A DNA stretch of 10,789 bases from Spirochaetia bacterium. Lineage in GTDB: Bacteria; Spirochaetota; Leptospiria; Leptospirales; Leptonemataceae. The stretch covers positions 1 through 10,789 of the forward strand of contig JAOUOA010000047.1 of assembly GCA_029880625.1 (NCBI GenBank), read 5' to 3'. The position numbers and the translations under genes are program-made. Below the pieces are notes generated by a model. It made no database searches. It was not told the origin of the DNA and was given only the letters and a program-made list of their open reading frames with translations. This document shows positions 7,194 to 10,789 of this stretch, piece by piece. Position 1 is the stretch's first letter; every line of letters starts with the position of its first letter.

Positions 7194-7201
7194 GTAAATA
7201 A
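7192..7201 (-). promoter_or_regulatory. possible ArsR-type operator motif at the -35 box
   Basis: The minus-strand string TTATTTACTT overlaps the first two bases of the -35 hexamer. The same ten bases recur at 7990-7999 upstream of arsR-rhodanese. A weak dyad (CAAT...ATTG) brackets this copy. Binding here would block RNA polymerase, as expected for a repressor, but in AT-rich intergenic DNA a shared 10-mer could be coincidence. Confidence 0.3.
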
Positions 7202-7217
7202 TTGAATACCCTTGTTC

Positions 7218-7880
7218 TTAATCTTTTTCGACAGGCAAATTGGCGAGTTTCCATTCAGGAAAACCAGTTTTCAATCTGCGGACATTTTTCCCTTTTTCTC
7301 TGAGTTCTTTAACGGCAAGAATTGATAAAACACAGTAAGGACCGCGGCAATAAGCGATAATTTCTTTTTCCTGAGGAAGTTTTTCAATCTCATCTTTAAG
7401 GCGGTTCATGGGGAGATTAATGGCTCCGGATATATGGCCGGATTGAAATTCTTCTGCCGGACGAACGTCAATCAGCAGAATTTCATTGTTTTTCATTCTT
7501 TCCATGAGTTCATTTTGCTCAAGTGGTTCGAGCTGATCTTTATCTTCAAGAAAATTATGCATAAGCTGATGAACCATGGCATTATTTTCTTCTGCTACTT
7601 CGCGAATCACATTCATTAATTCCAGAATCCTGTCGCCTGTCAGACTGTAAAAAACCTGTTGTCCTTCTTTCCTCTGTTTTACAATGCCTGCAAGTTTCAG
7701 CTGCTGAAGATGTCTGGATGTATTGGCAACAGAAAGATGAGAAAGTTTGGCCAGGGTTTCAACATTTCGTTCGCCCTGCATGAGAAAATCAATCAGTTCA
7801 AGACGGCTGGGGCTGCTCATTGATTTTCCAATTAATGAAAACTGATTGAAAATCTGCTGTTTAAATCCTTCTTGAGACAT
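7218..7880 (-). CDS. ArsR/SmtB-family transcriptional regulator fused to a rhodanese domain
   Basis: The product has 220 residues in two domains. Residues 1-100 form a winged helix-turn-helix: LIGKSMSSPSRLELIDFLMQGERNVETLAKL, the recognition helix VANTSRHLQQLKLAGIV (51-67), and the wing KQRKEGQQVFYSL (68-80). Residues 120-220 are a rhodanese: EILLIDVRPAEEFQSGHISGAINLP (133-157), the active loop C178RGPYC183, and the end LKTGFPEWK. The HTH half contains no cysteine at all, so the metal sites of ArsR, SmtB or CadC are absent and the Cys pairs of SqrR/BigR-type sensors are missing too. The only cysteines are Cys178 and Cys183 in the rhodanese loop. GAGGAAG eight bases before the ATG is a strong ribosome site. 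Probable role: DNA-binding repressor whose output depends on persulfidation or oxidation of the rhodanese loop. It lies next to the hydroxylase operon, whose promoter shares a motif with the arsR upstream region. Confidence 0.92.
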   Translation of the reverse strand: MSQEGFKQQIFNQFSLIGKSMSSPSRLELIDFLMQGERNVETLAKLSHLSVANTSRHLQQLKLAGIVKQRKEGQQVFYSLTGDRILELMNVIREVAEENNAMVHQLMHNFLEDKDQLEPLEQNELMERMKNNEILLIDVRPAEEFQSGHISGAINLPMNRLKDEIEKLPQEKEIIAYCRGPYCVLSILAVKELREKGKNVRRLKTGFPEWKLANLPVEKD

Positions 7881-7976
7881 AGATCTTACTTCCTCGTTAT
7901 CTGTAAGAGAATTGCACTGTCTGTTTTCCTTCTATATGTACTTCTGAAGAAATTTAGATGGCATCTGTTTTAAAAA

Positions 7977-7997
7977 ATTTACAATTCTGAAGTAAAT
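7977..7997. promoter_or_regulatory. inverted repeat upstream of arsR-rhodanese, candidate operator
   Basis: On the plus strand ATTTAC (7977-7982) and GTAAAT (7992-7997) are perfect inverted arms separated by nine bases. A smaller TTC-T-GAA dyad lies in the spacer, and a related perfect 9-base dyad (CTTC-T-GAAG) occurs again at 7941-7949, 43 bases nearer the gene. The site is about 97 bases before the arsR ATG. ArsR-family proteins bind short dyads of this kind and usually regulate their own gene. No clear -35/-10 pair could be placed with confidence here. Confidence 0.35.
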
Positions 7998-8030
7998 AAC
8001 CAGGGTCTAATTCAACAGAGATTCAAAAGC

Positions 8031-8135
8031 ATAAATTAAGGCAACAGGAATATTTTAATTAATATAAGATTTTTATCATAATCTATCATAAATATCTGAA
8101 ATAATAAAAAAAACTGGAGTCTGTTTCTTATTCTT
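8031..8135. other. very AT-rich intergenic stretch
   Basis: This stretch follows the minus-strand CxxC gene and is almost entirely A and T. It contains a direct repeat of TATCATAA (8074-8081 and 8084-8091, ten bases apart) and a weak five-base inverted repeat around 8068-8085. I see no open reading frame and no GC-rich hairpin that would make a standard terminator. It may simply be a spacer, or act as an upstream element for arsR. Confidence 0.35.
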
Positions 8136-8513
8136 TTACAGGTATTCCGCTGTTTTGAATTTTAACTGCGATTGAAACTCTTCCAGAGATATAAATTGAT
8201 CCATTTCTTTTCGGTTGAAAATAGAGATCATTCTGTCATCTTTAACAAAAAAAACAGAAGGCAGTTCGCTTTTTTCTTCGGGATAAACCCGATGGAACTC
8301 ATCGCTGTGGAGAAATTTGCATTCTATATTAAGCTCATTTAAAAATTGAAGCCAGTGACTTTTTACTTTGAAGTTCCCATGGGTAAGTCTGCAGAGGCTG
8401 CACCGGTACGTTTTTGGAGAAATCACTTTATGCGCTATATCAGATAGAGTATTGAAAAAACCTGAATCTGAATTATAAACAAAAAGTAAAAAGGGAAATG
8501 GATGATCAGTCAT
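8136..8513 (-). CDS. small CxxC protein of a widespread uncharacterised family
   Basis: The product has 125 residues and no signal peptide or membrane span, so it is cytoplasmic. The core FVYNSDSGFFNTLSDIAHKVISPKTYRCSLCRLTHGNF (11-48) matches a family I remember in many bacteria, in which VYNA-SG, a DIAHK-SP-TY element, and C-x2-C before LTHG are conserved. Some databases label it 'GTPase' without, in my view, any visible P-loop to justify it. Cys38 and Cys41 form the CSLC motif; a third cysteine is Cys65 (IECKFLHSDEF). The layout is loosely thioredoxin-like, so a thiol-redox or metal-binding role is plausible but inferred. Its ATG overlaps the stop of the upstream zinc-ribbon gene as ATGA (8510-8513), which implies translational coupling and a shared function. 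Confidence 0.75.
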   Translation of the reverse strand: MTDHPFPFLLFVYNSDSGFFNTLSDIAHKVISPKTYRCSLCRLTHGNFKVKSHWLQFLNELNIECKFLHSDEFHRVYPEEKSELPSVFFVKDDRMISIFNRKEMDQFISLEEFQSQLKFKTAEYL

Positions 8514-8710
8514 TTGTTGTTTTCAATTTGAAGGGGAGGGCATCTTACATCGCCATAAGAGCAGAATACACAGCAGTCGCCTTTCAGAGGTTTTAAAAGA
8601 GAACCGCAGTTTGTACAAGTATAAAAAAACTGGCATGAATCTTCAGGCATTTTTTCATTTTTAGTAAAACCGCATTTCGGGCATTTGATATTGGAAAATA
8701 ATTGTATCAT
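8510..8710 (-). CDS. GDCCVxC-domain zinc-ribbon-like protein
   Basis: This is a 66-residue protein with nine cysteines: C10-x2-C13, C26, C32-x2-C35, and then G44DCCVFC50 and C57. The end of the protein, GDCCVFCSYGDVRCPPLQ, is the hallmark of the family named GDCCVxC domain-containing (seleno)protein, in which one of these cysteines can be selenocysteine in some species. Here all are plain Cys codons and there is no in-frame TGA. The first half, IKCPKCGFTKNEKMPEDSCQFFYTCTNC, looks like a zinc ribbon. The family often sits near heavy-metal or mercury transport genes; a metal or thiol function is inferred. No Shine-Dalgarno sequence is evident before ATG 8708-8710. The stop overlaps the start of the CxxC protein gene. 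Confidence 0.85.
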   Translation of the reverse strand: MIQLFSNIKCPKCGFTKNEKMPEDSCQFFYTCTNCGSLLKPLKGDCCVFCSYGDVRCPPLQIENNK

Positions 8711-8743
8711 AATTTTTAGTTTAGACTTGATTTTTATAATCTG

Positions 8744-8764
8744 GATGCAATATCCCGATGCAAT
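8744..8764. repeat. GATGCAAT direct repeat, two copies
   Basis: GATGCAAT occurs at 8744-8751 and again at 8757-8764, with a 13-base period. The repeat lies 34-54 bases upstream of the GDCCVxC gene start and overlaps the place where a weak -35-like TTGCAT would lie on the minus strand (8763-8758, 19 bases from TATAAA at 8738-8733). It could be a tandem activator or repressor site or chance. Confidence 0.3.
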
Positions 8765-8848
8765 GGGTGAATGAAAACAGAAAAAAATTAAATCTGTTCA
8801 AATTCATGAATCATTTCTTACCTTGCTGGCTCAAGATGTCTTTTTACC

Positions 8849-8854
8849 TATAAT
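8849..8854 (+). promoter_or_regulatory. possible -10 box for purL
   Basis: A perfect TATAAT lies 136 bases before the purL ATG. The best upstream hexamer, TTGCTG at 8823-8828, is 20 bases away, which is longer than the usual 16-18. The promoter is therefore only tentative. Transcription from it would include the inverted repeat at 8885-8907 in the leader. Confidence 0.3.
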
Positions 8855-8884
8855 ATAAACATATAAATTAACATAAGCATATAT

Positions 8885-8907
8885 ATTCTTGAAAAAATAT
8901 CAAGAAT
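8885..8907. repeat. perfect 8-base inverted repeat in the purL leader
   Basis: ATTCTTGA (8885-8892) and TCAAGAAT (8900-8907) are exact inverted arms around a seven-base A-rich loop. On the plus strand a T-rich run follows, so it has the outline of a weak terminator or attenuator, but the stem has only two G-C pairs. As DNA it could equally be a repressor dyad. It lies between the tentative purL -10 box and the purL start. Confidence 0.45.
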
Positions 8908-8989
8908 TCTATTTTATCTTTATGAATTTCTGTATTCAAAGATGTAAAATCCCGATTGCAACTGTAGAGGACTGGAAAATTTTGTTCCC

Positions 8990-10789
8990 ATGGCTTCAAA
9001 TGAACTCTATTCTGAAAAAACAGTTAATGTGGAAGATGCTAAAGAGCATGGTTTGACAGAGGAAGAATTTGAAAAAATCCAGGAATCCCTGGGAGGAAGG
9101 CTTCCCACAGTGACAGAACTTGGAGTTTATTCAGGACTCTGGTCTGAACACGCCAGTTATAAAAATTCGATTCTTCATTTAAAGACATTCCCTTCAGAAT
9201 CCCCCCGTTCCCTGACAAAAGCCGGAGAAGAAAATGCCGGAGCTCTGGATCTTGGAGACGGGCTTGCCGTTGTATTTAAAATTGAAAGTCATAATCATCC
9301 AACTGCTGTTGAACCCTATCAGGGAGCCGCAACGGGAGTCGGCGGTATCATGCGCGATATCTTTACAATGGGAGCAAGACCCATCTGTTCATTGAACTCT
9401 CTTCGTTTCGGTCCTCCTGATAATCCACGGAACAGATATCTCCTGAAAAGAGCGGTCAAAGGAATCGGCGATTACGGAAATTGTCTGGGTGTCGCTGTCT
9501 CCGGTGGCGAGCTTTTCTTCGATCATTCTTTCTCCCGAAACTGCCTGGTCAATGCAATGACTGTAGGGATTGTGGAACATGGCAAAATGGCAAGCGCGGA
9601 GGCTTCGGGAAAAGGAAATCCAGTCATCTATGTCGGTTCTACAACAGGCAGAGACGGAATCCATGGAGCTAGCTTTGCCAGTATGGATTTAACTGAAGAA
9701 ACAGAATCAAAGCGAAGTGCGGTACAGGTTGGAGATCCTTTTATGGAAAAACTTTTACTGGAAGCTACGCTTGAGCTGATCGCTTCAGATGCTCTCGTCG
9801 GGATTCAGGATATGGGGGCTGCCGGGCTTGCCTGCGCAACCAGTGAAATGAGCGCAAAAGGCAATGTAGGAATGGATGTGAATCTGGACTTAATTCCATT
9901 CCGCGAAGAAGGAATGAGCGCATACGAAATTATGCTTTCTGAATCACAGGAAAGAATGCTGGTTGTCGGAAAGAAAGGACAGGAAGAAGAAATTTATTCC
10001 ATTTTTAATAAATGGGGGCTCCATGCGGTTAAAATCGGAACCGTGACTGATGACGGAATTCTTCGTCTGAGACGGCATGGACAGCTTTGTGCAGAAATCC
10101 CAGCTCATTCACTGGTACTGGGAGGCGGCGCACCCCGTTATAAAAGAGAAAGCAGCCGGCCTGATTATCTGGACAAAATCAAACAGCTGGATTTTACCTC
10201 AATTGCTGACTCTGAAAATCTTTCTGAAGATTTAATGGAATTTGTCTCTTCCACAAATATTTGTTCAAGAAGACCTCTGTTTGATCAGTATGATACAGAG
10301 GTCGGACTTGTTAAAATGATTGGGCCGGGAGCTGACGGAGGCCTTGCCAGGATTCCCGGAACCGATAAAGGAATTGCCGTGTCTACAGACTGCAATTCCC
10401 GGTATGTTTATGCCGAGCCCCGGAGAGGAGCTGCCCATGCTGTAGTAGAGTCGGCAAGAAACGTGGCCGTAACCGGCGCAAGGCCCATTGGGATTACCAA
10501 CAATTTGAATTTTGCAAATCCCTACGTCCCTGAAAATTATTACATGTTCACGGAGTCCGTTGCGGGAATCCGTGAAGCATGTGAAGTTTTTGATATTCCT
10601 GTTACAGGCGGTAATGTTTCCTTTTACAATGAAAGCGACGACGGTCCCATTTTCCCGACTCCAACAATTGGTATGGTCGGCTATATTGAAGATGTAAAGA
10701 CATCAATTTTGCCTGGTTTTAAATCTCCCGGAGATGTAATTTTCCTCCTGGGGAAATTCAGCCCATGTCTAGGAATGAGCGAATACCTT
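8990..10789 (+). CDS. purL: phosphoribosylformylglycinamidine synthase, PurL subunit (3' end outside window)
   Basis: PurL converts FGAR to FGAM with ATP and ammonia from glutamine, the fourth step of purine synthesis, in the cytoplasm. The first 600 codons are visible and the gene runs off the right edge. With the catalytic core starting near residue 40, it is the short form of about 740 residues that works with separate PurQ and PurS. Motifs: LWSEHASYKNS with the conserved His54, ESHNHPTAVEPYQGAATGVGG from residue 99, MRDIFTMGARP, SGGE (171-174), QDMGAAGL (273-280), SESQERML, LVLGGGAPRY, and TGGNVSFYNE (539-548) in the second half. The residue after SEH is Ala55, where most family members have Cys. 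The sequence strongly resembles leptospiral PurL. The ATG fits the N-terminal length; the nearest purine-rich site, AGAGGA at 8966-8971, is rather far from it (18 bases), so translation initiation is not ideal. Confidence 0.95.
   Translation, partial: MASNELYSEKTVNVEDAKEHGLTEEEFEKIQESLGGRLPTVTELGVYSGLWSEHASYKNSILHLKTFPSESPRSLTKAGEENAGALDLGDGLAVVFKIESHNHPTAVEPYQGAATGVGGIMRDIFTMGARPICSLNSLRFGPPDNPRNRYLLKRAVKGIGDYGNCLGVAVSGGELFFDHSFSRNCLVNAMTVGIVEHGKMASAEASGKGNPVIYVGSTTGRDGIHGASFASMDLTEETESKRSAVQVGDPFMEKLLLEATLELIASDALVGIQDMGAAGLACATSEMSAKGNVGMDVNLDLIPFREEGMSAYEIMLSESQERMLVVGKKGQEEEIYSIFNKWGLHAVKIGTVTDDGILRLRRHGQLCAEIPAHSLVLGGGAPRYKRESSRPDYLDKIKQLDFTSIADSENLSEDLMEFVSSTNICSRRPLFDQYDTEVGLVKMIGPGADGGLARIPGTDKGIAVSTDCNSRYVYAEPRRGAAHAVVESARNVAVTGARPIGITNNLNFANPYVPENYYMFTESVAGIREACEVFDIPVTGGNVSFYNESDDGPIFPTPTIGMVGYIEDVKTSILPGFKSPGDVIFLLGKFSPCLGMSEYL

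Noticed and set aside
7881..8135. Exact ATTC-N8-GAAT operator of the SqrR/BigR kind.
   Set aside because: I looked for it on both strands of the arsR upstream region and did not find it; only ATTCAA direct repeats (8010-8015, 8021-8026) and the ATTTAC/GTAAAT dyad are present.
8510..8710. Selenocysteine in the GDCCVxC protein.
   Set aside because: All positions in the motif are ordinary Cys codons (TGT or TGC), with no in-frame TGA before the true stop.
8885..8925. Hairpin plus T-rich run as a rho-independent terminator.
   Set aside because: The stem has only two G-C pairs and the following bases are interrupted by A and C. No gene on the plus strand ends before it, so a terminator would have nothing to terminate except the purL leader.
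8855..8989. Purine or other riboswitch in the purL leader.
   Set aside because: The leader is AT-rich and I see no conserved riboswitch core; only the single short inverted repeat stands out.
9389..9664. A 91-codon minus-strand open frame.
   Set aside because: It lies inside purL, whose plus-strand translation matches the family throughout this stretch.

Overview
The window looks like ordinary chromosome from a moderately AT-rich, Gram-negative, probably spirochaetal bacterium, most likely in or near the Leptospirales. The grounds are a PurL that resembles the leptospiral short form along most of its visible length, a loose spirochaete-type lipobox (LSSSC) on a DUF1566 lipoprotein, and several envelope proteins of the 'hypothetical' kind that Leptospira-like genomes carry. 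The taxonomic call rests on remembered family sequences and was not searched. I found no rRNA, tRNA, insertion sequence, phage gene or CRISPR array, and no gene-free stretch longer than 300 bases.

Layout. Bases 1-141 (+) are the last 46 codons of a glycogen branching enzyme (GlgB-like). Almost everything from 190 to 8710 is on the minus strand, so it reads from right to left. The order of transcription is: a zinc-ribbon GDCCVxC protein (8510-8710) with a CxxC protein translationally coupled to it (8136-8513); an ArsR-type regulator fused to a rhodanese (7218-7880); then, behind a good sigma-70-type promoter at 7165-7193, a tight run of membrane diiron hydroxylase (6195-7055), TVP38/DedA membrane protein fused to a rhodanese (5242-6192) and family 2 glycosyltransferase (4572-5252). 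After a 94-base gap come lipoyl synthase LipA (3548-4477), a DUF1566 lipoprotein (2858-3511) and three genes of unknown function with overlapping or touching ends (2556-2852, 1801-2559, 1159-1797). A secreted protein of unknown function (190-933) lies 225 bases further on. At 8990 a plus-strand purL begins and runs off the right edge, with 600 codons visible.

How the genes may work together. The most distinctive part is 4572-8710. Two separate rhodanese fusions, one on a DNA-binding protein and one on a membrane protein, flank a diiron hydroxylase. Upstream on the same strand are two small Cys-rich proteins of a kind I associate with thiol, metal or selenium biology. The ArsR half has no cysteine, so any sulfur or oxidant signal would have to enter through the CRGPYC loop of its rhodanese half. 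A 10-base motif occurs both upstream of arsR and against the -35 box of the hydroxylase operon, which suggests that this regulator controls the operon. My working hypothesis is a sulfane-sulfur or thiol-stress response that remodels membrane lipid and envelope sugar. It is inferred from domain content and order only.

Intergenic regions. 934-1158 holds a possible 50-codon plus-strand ORF and nothing else I can support. 7056-7217 holds the hydroxylase promoter. 7881-8135 holds an inverted repeat that is a candidate ArsR operator, followed by very AT-rich DNA. 8711-8989, between divergent genes, holds short palindromes, a direct repeat and a hairpin. I saw no convincing rho-independent terminator anywhere in the window.
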